19,621 nt of DNA. Source: Leptolinea sp964424035. GTDB lineage: Bacteria; Chloroflexota; Anaerolineae; Anaerolineales; Anaerolineaceae. Positions within the stretch are counted from its first letter, which is position 1. Each line of letters opens with the position of its first letter. Location of the stretch: assembly GCA_964424035.1 (NCBI GenBank), contig CAYRHB010000070.1, positions 1-19,621 on the forward strand, given 5' to 3'. Positions 6,568 through 13,939 of this stretch are shown piece by piece. Under the pieces are notes generated by a model. That model worked only from the letters and a program-made list of their open reading frames with translations. It ran no database searches and was not told the DNA's origin. Both the position numbers and the translations under genes were made by a program.

Positions 6568-7479
6568 ATGAAAGTATTCATGATTGGTCTTGGAAAAATG
6601 GGTGGAAACATGGCAAGACGCTGGTTGATGGCAGGCCACACTGTCATTGGATTTGATAATAATCACCAGGCAGCTGAGTCAATTCAAAGAGAAGCCGGAC
6701 TAATCCCGGCCTCAAGCATTAAGGAAGGTATTGCTCTGCTTGATTCCCCCAGGGTTGTCTGGTTGATGGTGCCTTCCGGGGATATCACTGAAACAACGAT
6801 CTTGCATACCGCAGAGCATCTTCAATCCGGTGACATTATTGTGGATGGTGGAAACAGTAATTTCAATGACAGTATTAGACTATCCAGAATACTGGCTGAG
6901 AGAGGGATTTACTTTATGGACGCCGGTGTTTCCGGTGGAATATGGGGATTGAAAGAGGGTTATTCCATAATGGTTGGCGGTGATAAACAGGCGTTTGAGG
7001 TGATAAAGCCTTTGGTGATATCACTTGCTCCCGGTGAGAATGACGGATGGGGTTTGGTAGGCCCAAGCGGGTCAGGCCATTTTGTAAAAATGGTACATAA
7101 CGGTATTGAATACGGGATGATGGAGGCATATGCCGAGGGGTATGAGCTAATGCAGTCCCGCACAGATATGAATCTTGATCTTCAACAGGTTAGCCGCATC
7201 TGGCAGCACAGTTCAGTTGTTCGTTCATGGCTTCTGGATCTGATTGTATTGGCTCTTGAAAAAGACAATGATCTCGGTCAAATTGAACCCTGGGTGGCTG
7301 ATTCCGGAGAAGGCCGATGGACGATATTTGAAGCCATAAAACAAAACGTTCCTGTTCCTGCAATTTCAGCGGCTTTATTCAGGCGATTTGAAAGCCGGCA
7401 GGAAAACAGTTATGCCCTGCGATTAATATCCGCCATCCGCAATCAATTTGGCGGACATTCCATGAAATTGGTGAAATAA
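6568..7479 (+). CDS. gnd: 6-phosphogluconate dehydrogenase, decarboxylating, short (about 300 aa) NAD-type
   Basis: This 303-aa enzyme oxidatively decarboxylates 6-phosphogluconate to ribulose 5-phosphate. The Rossmann motif GLGKMGGNM occupies residues 7-15. The second strand ends in Asp30 (GFDNN) rather than the Asn-Arg-Thr of NADP-dependent classical Gnd, predicting NAD+ preference. Substrate-binding and catalytic motifs are DGGNS, GVSGGIWGLKEG (S122, G123, G124) and KMVHNGIEYG (catalytic K174; H177, N178). At 303 residues it belongs to the short (YqeC-like) form that lacks the C-terminal dimer-swapped tail of the 470-aa enzyme. CGGAG lies six bases before the ATG. It is co-transcribed with zwf, whose ATG begins three bases after the gnd stop. 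The NAD preference is inferred from one residue. Confidence 0.95.
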   Translation: MKVFMIGLGKMGGNMARRWLMAGHTVIGFDNNHQAAESIQREAGLIPASSIKEGIALLDSPRVVWLMVPSGDITETTILHTAEHLQSGDIIVDGGNSNFNDSIRLSRILAERGIYFMDAGVSGGIWGLKEGYSIMVGGDKQAFEVIKPLVISLAPGENDGWGLVGPSGSGHFVKMVHNGIEYGMMEAYAEGYELMQSRTDMNLDLQQVSRIWQHSSVVRSWLLDLIVLALEKDNDLGQIEPWVADSGEGRWTIFEAIKQNVPVPAISAALFRRFESRQENSYALRLISAIRNQFGGHSMKLVK

Positions 7480-7482
7480 ATC

Positions 7483-9003
7483 ATGTTCAACGAGACCGTT
7501 CCAGAGATACCCTGTGAATCCACTACGTTTATCATTTTTGGCGTGACCGGTGATCTGACACGTAGAAAATTGCTGCCGGCGATCTATGAGCTGGCATTGA
7601 ACAAGAGGCTGCCGGCGAACTTCAGGGTGGTGGGGTTTGCCCGGCGGGATTGGTCAGATAAAAAATTGGTGGAGGTTTTAAAAGAAGGAATCAATCAGTT
7701 TGCGCATAGCCAACCAGTTAACAATGAATTGGTTGATGGTATTCTGAAAAACGCAATTTATATCCGTTCTGATTTTGATGAACCTGATGGTTACATCGAG
7801 CTAAGCAAATTATTGGAAGAACAATGTGAGACAAATGTGATCTATTATCTGGCAACACCTCCGGATGCATATGTGAACATTATTGAACGTCTGGGAGAAC
7901 GTCATCTCAATAGAATTGAAAATGGATGGGCTCGTATTGTTATTGAGAAACCATACGGCCGCGATCTGGATTCAGCCACAACGCTGGATGAAATTGTTCA
8001 TACTGTTTTCGAGGAACGCCAAATTTATCGAATTGATCATTATCTGGGGAAGGAAACTGTCCAGAATATACTGGTTTTCCGGTTTGCTAACGGTATTTTT
8101 GAGCCATTGTGGAACAACCATTATGTGGACCATGTTCAAATAACTGTTGCTGAGAAGAACGGTGTAGGTACGAGGGCCGGGTACTATGAAACAGCCGGAG
8201 TGATCCGGGATATGTTCCAGAACCATTTACTTCAATTACTCAGCCTGACAGCCATGGAAGCGCCAGTGGCGTTTAATGATAAGAGTGTAAGGGATGAGAA
8301 GGGAAAAGTAATTCGTTCATTGCGTCCCTGGAAAGCTGGTGATGCATTATTAAATACATACAGGGCGCAGTATGCTTCTGGTAATTTGGATGGACAACGG
8401 GTAGCCGGATATAAAGATGAGGACGGTGTTGCCTCCAATTCCACCACTGAGACGTACCTGGCGGCAAGGTTATTTGTGGATAACTGGCGTTGGGCTGGTG
8501 TTCCTTTTTATGTCCGTTCTGGAAAACGCTTGCCGGAAAACCTGACTGAAATTGCCATTCATTTCAAGCAGGTACCGTTGCCGTTGTTCAATTGGCACAA
8601 TATGGCCGGTGATGCACCCAATGTACTTGTACTGAACCTCCAACCCAATGAAGGAATTACTTTGACATTTGGAGCCAAGCTTCCAGGTCCAATCAATCAG
8701 ATCGCACCGGCCAGGATGGAATTTAATTACCAACAGGCATTTGGCGCAAATCCGCCTGAGGCATATGTACGCCTGTTGCAGGATTGTATGGCGGGTGATG
8801 CCACGCTTTTTACCCGGTCTGATGAGGTGACCGCGGCATGGTCTTTTACCACATCCATACTGGAAGCCTGGAAAGAAAATCCAGTGAAGAACCTTCCGGT
8901 TTACGAGGCAGGAACTTGGGGACCGCCGGGTGCAGATGAGTTTATTAAATCAACGGGTAGAAATTGGCGTGAGCTGATACCTATTTATCAAGCCGGGTCG
9001 TAA
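7483..9003 (+). CDS. zwf: Glucose-6-phosphate 1-dehydrogenase
   Basis: This 506-aa protein is full length for the family. The nucleotide-binding motif reads FGVTGDLTRRK (residues 19-29), with VVGFARRDW following; the adjacent arginines are where NADP's 2'-phosphate is usually held. EKPYGRDL and the active-site signature RIDHYLGKE contain D185, H186 and K190. H248 in MFQNHLLQL matches the second catalytic His of the Leuconostoc enzyme. It converts glucose 6-phosphate to 6-phosphogluconolactone. The neighbour gnd supplies the next oxidative step, but no 6-phosphogluconolactonase gene (pgl) sits between or beside them. No separate Shine-Dalgarno sequence is apparent; the 3-bp gap to gnd suggests translational coupling. 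The last 16 bp overlap the convergent zinc-ribbon gene. Confidence 0.97.
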   Translation: MFNETVPEIPCESTTFIIFGVTGDLTRRKLLPAIYELALNKRLPANFRVVGFARRDWSDKKLVEVLKEGINQFAHSQPVNNELVDGILKNAIYIRSDFDEPDGYIELSKLLEEQCETNVIYYLATPPDAYVNIIERLGERHLNRIENGWARIVIEKPYGRDLDSATTLDEIVHTVFEERQIYRIDHYLGKETVQNILVFRFANGIFEPLWNNHYVDHVQITVAEKNGVGTRAGYYETAGVIRDMFQNHLLQLLSLTAMEAPVAFNDKSVRDEKGKVIRSLRPWKAGDALLNTYRAQYASGNLDGQRVAGYKDEDGVASNSTTETYLAARLFVDNWRWAGVPFYVRSGKRLPENLTEIAIHFKQVPLPLFNWHNMAGDAPNVLVLNLQPNEGITLTFGAKLPGPINQIAPARMEFNYQQAFGANPPEAYVRLLQDCMAGDATLFTRSDEVTAAWSFTTSILEAWKENPVKNLPVYEAGTWGPPGADEFIKSTGRNWRELIPIYQAGS

Positions 9004-9581
9004 AGTGAACTCCCGCAATTCGGGCAGACCGTTTCATTTGTCCTGAAAACATATCCGCACTTCGAACAGGTTTGGGGTTGTTGCCCTCCCAACGGTGCGC
9101 CGCAGGCAATACAATTTGATTCGCCGACGGGGTTGGCACTTCCACAATATTCACATTCCAATCGGCGCAACCTTTCCGATAATTCTTGTGATGCACCCAC
9201 AGATTTTGTGTAGGAGTCGATACAATCCCATATCTGTTGTGTGAGTTGAAGGGATTCGATATCCACAGCAATATCATCCAGGCGTCCCAAGAGGTTCCAT
9301 GGGTTCTTTAAAGTAGTAAACAGAGAATATCCCAGACTGGCTGCCACACCGAACAATGCCTGTTGTCCGATCTTTACGGAAATACCGTCTTCCACTTTCT
9401 GGATAATTACCGTGAGGGCTGTCTGGCCGCCGGATGTGGTGTCATTATTGGCGATCTGGACAGCCATCTGATCATTTGAGCCGCGTTTAAAAACCCGATA
9501 AACTCCCCGATTGAATTGGGAGATGAGTACTGTCGCGATATCATCTGGTAGGATCGATCCGTAGTAATTTTTCTGGTCCAT
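8988..9581 (-). CDS. Protein with two C-terminal zinc ribbons, function unknown
   Basis: This 197-aa protein has no enzymatic motif that I recognise. Residues 1-140 form a mixed domain with a hydrophobic, Gly-rich stretch (about 88-105) and a predicted amphipathic helical part. The C-terminus holds two zinc ribbons: C143-x2-C146...C157-x2-C160 and C172-x2-C175...C186-x2-C189. All eight cysteines are intact, and the second ribbon ends the protein (GSSLYDPA). The layout suggests a cytoplasmic or membrane-peripheral adaptor rather than a transcription factor, but this is guesswork. The 3' end overlaps zwf tail-to-tail by 16 bp. There is no Shine-Dalgarno sequence before the ATG at 9581; a -10-like TATAAC six bases upstream makes a leaderless transcript plausible. 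Confidence 0.85.
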   Translation of the reverse strand: MDQKNYYGSILPDDIATVLISQFNRGVYRVFKRGSNDQMAVQIANNDTTSGGQTALTVIIQKVEDGISVKIGQQALFGVAASLGYSLFTTLKNPWNLLGRLDDIAVDIESLQLTQQIWDCIDSYTKSVGASQELSERLRRLECEYCGSANPVGESNCIACGAPLGGQQPQTCSKCGYVFRTNETVCPNCGSSLYDPA

Positions 9582-9587
9582 CTTTAG

Positions 9588-9593
9588 GTTATA
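9588..9593 (-). promoter_or_regulatory. -10-like box immediately upstream of the zinc-ribbon gene (possible leaderless start)
   Basis: Minus-strand TATAAC ends six bases before the ATG, so transcription would begin at or next to the start codon. The -35 at 17 bp spacing is TTCCAA, a weak match. No ribosome-binding site is present between the box and the ATG. Confidence 0.4.
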
Positions 9594-9610
9594 ATCAGCC
9601 CTGTTTTGGA

Positions 9611-9640
9611 TTGGAAGTATTTTTTATGATCTCTTATTAT
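9611..9640 (+). promoter_or_regulatory. Candidate promoter of the SH3b surface-protein gene
   Basis: TTGGAA (9611-9616) and TATTAT (9635-9640) are separated by 18 bp, with the start codon 35 bp further on. The -35 hexamer is the same stretch that would serve, in reverse, as the weak -35 of the divergent zinc-ribbon gene. Confidence 0.35.
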
Positions 9641-9675
9641 ATACGCATGTTACGTGTTTTGGGTTGTGAGCAGGT

Positions 9676-10308
9676 ATGAAAAGAAATTTACGGCGGTCAT
9701 TTTTTCTGGCAGCTTGTGTTGCCGGTCTCTTATTTCTGGTTTTATCAATTCGGATGACTCCTGTAGAAGCCAGCGGGTTTCCCCAACTTCCCACTGTGAA
9801 TATTCCTACAGTGACAGGGACGCCGATTGGCGCAGCCGTAACCGTTAAATTGGATCAGGATCAGATTAATGTCCGTTCTGGTCCCGGGACTTTGTATCCC
9901 AAAATAGGCGTGCTATTGGCAGGACAGGTGATTCCGGCTAAAGGGAAATCCCCTGGCGGAGATTGGATCCTTGTGGATTATCCCGGAGTGGAAGGGGGTA
10001 TCGCCTGGTTGTACGCACCCCTTGTGGATCTTGTTCCAGGCAGTGTGTTGAACATTGTCGAACCGCCACCAACACCTACTCCCCAGATCACCGCAACGAT
10101 TGATCCAACTCTGGCAGCCCAGTTCATTGTGACGTCAGTTCCAACCCGCCTGCCTACGTTTACGCCTCCCGGACCGCTTGTAATACCCACATTTCAATCC
10201 ATGGAGGCGTCCGGGACAAATACTGGAGTTCCACCCGGTTTGGTCATTATCTCTTTGTTGACGATCGGTGGTTTACTGGGTGTAGTCTCGTTTATCCAGC
10301 GCCGATAG
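9676..10308 (+). CDS. Secreted, membrane-anchored SH3b-domain protein
   Basis: This 210-aa surface protein starts with a basic n-region (MKRNLRRS) and a hydrophobic signal sequence up to about residue 33 (cleavage likely near VEA-SG). An SH3b domain of about 60 residues follows, with its signature INVRSGPGTLYPKIG and later WILVDYPG and AWLYAPLVDL. Next comes a Pro/Thr-rich linker (PPPTPTPQ, PTRLPTFTPPGP) typical of an extracellular spacer. A C-terminal hydrophobic helix (about 187-206) ends in QRR, a stop-transfer signal. No catalytic domain is present; SH3b domains usually bind peptidoglycan or peptides. The ribosome-binding site is weak (AGG close to the ATG). The gene ends one base from the end of the convergent hydrolase gene. 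Confidence 0.85.
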   Translation: MKRNLRRSFFLAACVAGLLFLVLSIRMTPVEASGFPQLPTVNIPTVTGTPIGAAVTVKLDQDQINVRSGPGTLYPKIGVLLAGQVIPAKGKSPGGDWILVDYPGVEGGIAWLYAPLVDLVPGSVLNIVEPPPTPTPQITATIDPTLAAQFIVTSVPTRLPTFTPPGPLVIPTFQSMEASGTNTGVPPGLVIISLLTIGGLLGVVSFIQRR

Positions 10309-10309
10309 A

Positions 10310-10963
10310 TTATTCCCGCAAGAAATTATCCAATGCATTGAAGCAGGCAGTGCTAACTTTATGCCCGCCTTTGTTTTCACAATATTCCACCTGGGCTCCT
10401 TGGGATTTGAATAAGCCAACCGCGCGCCGCGATTCATCAACCGGGACCATTATGTCATCAGTATTATGTGCAATAAAAAGTTTCAAGGTGGAAAGATCCT
10501 TGGATTCCAGTTTCTCTTCCAATCCTGGAGGGAGATACCCCGCCAATGGGGCAATTTTTGCAGGACATGCGGCCAGGCTCATCGCATATGCCATGGCTGC
10601 TCCCTGGCTGAACCCGATGACATCCAGGCGATAATCTGTTGGGAGGTTGGGAATCCAACCAGGAAAATGATCCAGTAAGTTCTGGCATTGGTCCAAATAG
10701 GTTTCTATTCCCGGTCGTTTCCCCTCTACAGGTATCGCCCAGGCGTAACCACCTTCCGGAGAGGTCAGGGGAGCTCTTGGTGCAACCACATAGCAATGAA
10801 TGGAAAGCTTGCGGGCAAAGATCCACATAATATTCTCATCACCCGTCCATCCATGAAGGAGAAGCACCAACCGGTTATTCCAGGGTTGAGCGGGTGGATG
10901 GATTCTGGCTGTCCAGTTGCCGGAAACAACTACACTGGTTTCTTCCAACAGTTTACCTTGCAC
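10310..10963 (-). CDS. Alpha/beta hydrolase, phospholipase/carboxylesterase (dienelactone hydrolase-like)
   Basis: This 217-aa serine hydrolase has the length of bacterial carboxylesterase/phospholipase YpfH-type enzymes. Visible elements are an oxyanion-hole segment LLHGWTGDE (H37-G38), the nucleophile elbow GFSQG with S119, an acid in HNTDDIMVP (most likely D170) and the catalytic His201 in GGHKV. There is no signal peptide, so it is cytoplasmic. It is the last gene of a leftward operon; its start overlaps the 72-aa membrane-protein gene by 11 bp, implying coupling. The context, downstream of a patatin lipase, suggests action on lipid-derived esters, but this is inferred. Confidence 0.9.
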   Translation of the reverse strand: MQGKLLEETSVVVSGNWTARIHPPAQPWNNRLVLLLHGWTGDENIMWIFARKLSIHCYVVAPRAPLTSPEGGYAWAIPVEGKRPGIETYLDQCQNLLDHFPGWIPNLPTDYRLDVIGFSQGAAMAYAMSLAACPAKIAPLAGYLPPGLEEKLESKDLSTLKLFIAHNTDDIMVPVDESRRAVGLFKSQGAQVEYCENKGGHKVSTACFNALDNFLRE

Positions 10964-11171
10964 GTTTAACGATCCATTCCATCAACCAGATAACCAGTAT
11001 GATCAACCCCATTGGAAGCAAGCCGACTCCAAGGCACAAGAGACCCATTCCTGCCGCTTCAGAACCATAGATCAGGAAGATCAACCCGTCACCAATCACA
11101 AAAAGGATTAGTATGCCACCTATGATCAAACGCGTAATTGTTTGATTGTCATATTTTTTTAGGTCTTTCAT
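10953..11171 (-). CDS. Small two-helix membrane protein, function unknown
   Basis: This 72-aa protein has a short polar N-terminus (MKDLKKYDNQ) and two hydrophobic segments, about residues 13-35 and 40-66. It ends in the basic tail VKRAR, which would keep the C-terminus inside. No catalytic motif is present. It sits between patatin and hydrolase genes on the same strand, 11 bp after the patatin stop, and overlaps the hydrolase start. AGGG, overlapping the patatin stop codon, is the likely ribosome-binding site. The hydrophobic pattern and operon position argue it is real. A role in anchoring or assisting the lipases is only a guess. Confidence 0.75.
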   Translation of the reverse strand: MKDLKKYDNQTITRLIIGGILILFVIGDGLIFLIYGSEAAGMGLLCLGVGLLPMGLIILVIWLMEWIVKRAR

Positions 11172-11182
11172 TAACCGTTTCC

Positions 11183-12109
11183 CTATTGTTCTGTTTGACC
11201 TGAAACAATCATTCTGGCGGGCATCTCCACTTTACGAAAGTAGCGGGAAATTGCCTGTGGCCAGTTCAATGCCTGGCGGATTTCCTCTCTGGCTTCTTCT
11301 ACCGACCGCTCGCCAATACGTATCAACTCACTGGCATCAACCTGATCCAGAATACTAAATTTATCGACTGCAGGGCGGATAATTACATCCGGTTTGTCTA
11401 TCTGAAGCCGCAGTTCTGTTAACATCCGGGCGCTGATATCCATTGAATTTGTATAGATGGTCATCGCCTGGGTGATCTTGAGCTTTGAGAATGATTCTAA
11501 AATAGTACGCGGCAATCTGGCAACACTTTCCAGACCCGGTGAAGGGACATGAGCCCAACCTTCGGGTGTGGGGGAAAGAACAATGGCTATAACAGGCAAC
11601 GCTGGAGCCAGCCACCGGGCAAGGCTGACAGGTACCGGATCCAATACGCCGCCATCCACAAGCAGGTGCTGTCCCATTTTTTTGGGAGGAAACACACCCG
11701 GGATGGCTATGGTTGCCAGAACAGCGTCCAAGAGCTTGCCTGAACTGATGATGACTTCCTGATAACCTTTGATATCAACAGCCGTACAGGCAAAAGGAAT
11801 GGGAAGATCTTCAAAAGCGCTATCTCCCAGCATTTCAACCAGCACATTTGCAAAACCTGAAAAGTCCAATAACGCGGGGGAATCTGTAAAGTTCAACCTG
11901 AAAAACTCCGACTGATCCAGCTTGATTACTTTTTCTTCTATTTGTTTCGGAGAAAACCCTTTAGCGGCAACCGCACCCATAATTCCCCCGGCGCTGGTTC
12001 CGGCAATAGCTTTTACAGATATTCCCTGCTTTTCCAATCCTTTTAGAACACCGATATGTGCCAGGCCTTTAATACCGCCGCCACCCAACGCAAGTGCGAC
12101 ATCCGGCAT
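11183..12109 (-). CDS. Patatin-like phospholipase (RssA/YchK family)
   Basis: This 308-aa protein carries the complete patatin catalytic set: the oxyanion loop GGGGIKG (residues 9-15), the nucleophile elbow GTSAG with S39, and the catalytic dyad Asp152 in LLVDGG. The intervening ATIAIPGVFPP block is also typical. It is expected to hydrolyse acyl esters of phospholipids in the cytoplasm or at the inner membrane face. There is no signal peptide. The start at 12109 has a strong GGAGG seven bases upstream. It is the first gene of the leftward lipase operon and is divergent from the MFS gene. Confidence 0.95.
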   Translation of the reverse strand: MPDVALALGGGGIKGLAHIGVLKGLEKQGISVKAIAGTSAGGIMGAVAAKGFSPKQIEEKVIKLDQSEFFRLNFTDSPALLDFSGFANVLVEMLGDSAFEDLPIPFACTAVDIKGYQEVIISSGKLLDAVLATIAIPGVFPPKKMGQHLLVDGGVLDPVPVSLARWLAPALPVIAIVLSPTPEGWAHVPSPGLESVARLPRTILESFSKLKITQAMTIYTNSMDISARMLTELRLQIDKPDVIIRPAVDKFSILDQVDASELIRIGERSVEEAREEIRQALNWPQAISRYFRKVEMPARMIVSGQTEQ

Positions 12110-12208
12110 AGTATATCCTCCGCTGACTAAATAAAAAATATTATAACCAATCCAGCCAATAAATTGCCGGGAAGGGTTATACTATCCGGTCATTTGAAGA
12201 AAGTTAGA
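12110..12208. promoter_or_regulatory. Divergent promoter region between patatin operon and MFS operon
   Basis: On the minus strand a perfect TATAAT (12140-12145) would start the patatin operon about 30 nt before its ATG, but no good -35 lies at 16-18 bp. On the plus strand TATACT (12178-12183) lies 25 bp before the MFS ATG, also without a convincing -35. Activator dependence is possible. Confidence 0.4.
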
Positions 12209-13450
12209 ATGAAATTGAACTTGCCAATCCTTACCTATCGACAAAGGGATATCCTCTCACAGAACAGCATACATCTTTATTTTGATATGCTCTGGTTTGG
12301 TGTTTTAACCGGAAGCACATTATCATTTCTTACCATCTATGCTGCCAGAATCGGCGCAACGAGCTTCCAGGTTGGTATGATCAATGGTGCGCAGGCCATC
12401 GTTAATTTGATAGTCGCTTTACCTGCTGGGCACTATCTGGCTCGAAAAGCTGTTGACAGGACGGTTTTTCTATCCGCCATACTTCAACGTTTATTTTACG
12501 GGGTTCTTGTTCTCATTCCCGTTTTATTTATGCCATCTGAACAGATGGTCACAATACTCGCCATTACATTCATCATGTCAATCCCCGGTACTTCACTGGC
12601 AATCGGGCAGAATGCCCTGTTCGCTGATTCAATCCCGGTGGAGAACAGGGGACGGGTCGCAGGAATTCGAAATGCCGTATTATCCATTTCAACCATTGTG
12701 TCCACGTTGGTATGTGGGCAAGTGTTGATGGCAGTAGTTTTTCCTGTAAATTACCAGATCGTTTTTGGAATCGGGTTCCTTGGTGCGTTGATGAGTACCC
12801 TGCATCTCAAATTCGTTAAGCCCGTTTTTCCAGAAACGGGTGTCGCCGAAAATGTGCTGGGTGGGAATGGCCGTCGCAGAGCGATTAAAGACGTGCTTCG
12901 AATTGATGTCCTTCGTGGAAGATATGGGACGAAAATCGGATTGTTGTTGTTTTTCCATATCGTCCAATATCTGGGAATTGCCATTTTTGCTATTTATCAA
13001 GTTAATGAGATCCATCTATCTGATTCCGTTCTGAGCATTGGCAATGGTCTTTTCTATGTACTTATGTTTGTTGTTTCTGTCCGGCTAGAGGGATTTACCC
13101 GACGTTTTGGATATAAAAAAGCACTTGGGTTGGGAATCTGTCTGTTATCGAGTTATCCAGCACTACTGGCAATGAGCACGGGTCCGCATTTATATTACGT
13201 GGCGTCGTGTTTTGGAGGGATTGGTTGGGGTTTTGTAGGTGGAACCCTGTATAACTATATCCTTGAAGCATCACCCCCGGGAGGACGAGCCGGATACCTT
13301 GCCTGGTACAACCTTGTATTCAACGCCGGAATACTGGTTGGATCATTGGGAGGCCCTTACCTGGGACATATTACAAACCTGCATATCGCCCTCTGGATCA
13401 TCGCGGCAGGAAGATTGGCCGCCGGTGCTGCGCTATTTCTATGGGGGTAG
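12209..13450 (+). CDS. Major facilitator superfamily transporter
   Basis: This 413-aa integral membrane protein shows about 11-12 hydrophobic segments. The loop between helices 2 and 3 reads GHYLARKAVDR, a loose form of MFS motif A; a second conserved loop, PVENRGRVAGIR, follows helix 4. A central cytoplasmic loop (about 218-240) separates the two halves. The reading frame continues upstream to a TTG at 12164, but the ATG at 12209 is preferred, with AAGAAAG upstream; that sequence is weak. The substrate cannot be predicted; the divergent neighbours concern lipids and the genes downstream are mixed. It begins a rightward run of five closely spaced genes. Confidence 0.9.
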   Translation: MKLNLPILTYRQRDILSQNSIHLYFDMLWFGVLTGSTLSFLTIYAARIGATSFQVGMINGAQAIVNLIVALPAGHYLARKAVDRTVFLSAILQRLFYGVLVLIPVLFMPSEQMVTILAITFIMSIPGTSLAIGQNALFADSIPVENRGRVAGIRNAVLSISTIVSTLVCGQVLMAVVFPVNYQIVFGIGFLGALMSTLHLKFVKPVFPETGVAENVLGGNGRRRAIKDVLRIDVLRGRYGTKIGLLLFFHIVQYLGIAIFAIYQVNEIHLSDSVLSIGNGLFYVLMFVVSVRLEGFTRRFGYKKALGLGICLLSSYPALLAMSTGPHLYYVASCFGGIGWGFVGGTLYNYILEASPPGGRAGYLAWYNLVFNAGILVGSLGGPYLGHITNLHIALWIIAAGRLAAGAALFLWG

Positions 13451-13452
13451 TA

Positions 13453-13461
13453 TGTTAAAAT
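13453..13461 (+). promoter_or_regulatory. Extended -10 element directly upstream of smpB (possible leaderless start)
   Basis: TG-T-TAAAAT ends six bases before the smpB ATG, so RNA would start about at the A of the start codon. There is no Shine-Dalgarno sequence at the proper distance (the GGGGG at 13443-13447 is 20 bases away). The element would give smpB a promoter of its own inside the operon. Confidence 0.45.
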
Positions 13462-13467
13462 TGCATT

Positions 13468-13923
13468 ATGAGCAACAAAGTAGTCGCCAATAATCGCAAG
13501 GCTCACTTTGAGTACTTTCTACTGGATCGATTTGAAGCCGGGATTTCCCTTGCCGGAACAGAGATCAAATCAGTTCGGGCCGGGCAGATCAGCCTGGCAG
13601 AGGCCTATGTGGAAGTCACCGAAAGGGACGCCTGGCTTGTAAATTCGCATATTGCGCCCTATGAAGCCGCAAGCCGTTTTAATCATGATCCAAAACGGGC
13701 AAGGAGACTGTTGTTACACCGAAAAGAGATCCGGCAGTTGTTCGATTCTGTACGGCAAAAGGGTGTAACCATAGTCCCAACACAGGTTTACTTAAAAGAT
13801 GGCCGCGCAAAGGTTGAAATTGCCATCGCAAAAGGCAAAAAACTATATGACAAGCGTGATGTGATGTCCAAGCGGGATGCCGAAAGGGAAATCCGTCGCG
13901 AACGATCAGGGAAGAACGATTAG
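13468..13923 (+). CDS. smpB: SsrA (tmRNA)-binding protein SmpB
   Basis: This 151-aa protein is of standard length. It binds tmRNA and brings it to stalled ribosomes for trans-translation. Recognisable blocks are NRKAHFEYF, EAGISLAGTEIKSVR, HIAPYE...NHDPKRARRLLLHRKEI and the C-terminal KGKKLYDKRDVMSKRDAEREI tail, which becomes helical in the ribosome. The ATG at 13468 gives the canonical N-terminus. It lies 17 bp after the MFS stop and 16 bp before the kinase-like gene. I could not see an ssrA gene in the window. Confidence 0.98.
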   Translation: MSNKVVANNRKAHFEYFLLDRFEAGISLAGTEIKSVRAGQISLAEAYVEVTERDAWLVNSHIAPYEAASRFNHDPKRARRLLLHRKEIRQLFDSVRQKGVTIVPTQVYLKDGRAKVEIAIAKGKKLYDKRDVMSKRDAEREIRRERSGKND

Positions 13924-13939
13924 AGGTATTCAACATACT

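Noticed and set aside
13877..13939. Extended N-terminus of the prenol-kinase-like gene overlapping smpB
   Set aside because: The extra 21 residues are smpB sequence read in another frame and precede the first membrane helix without homology.
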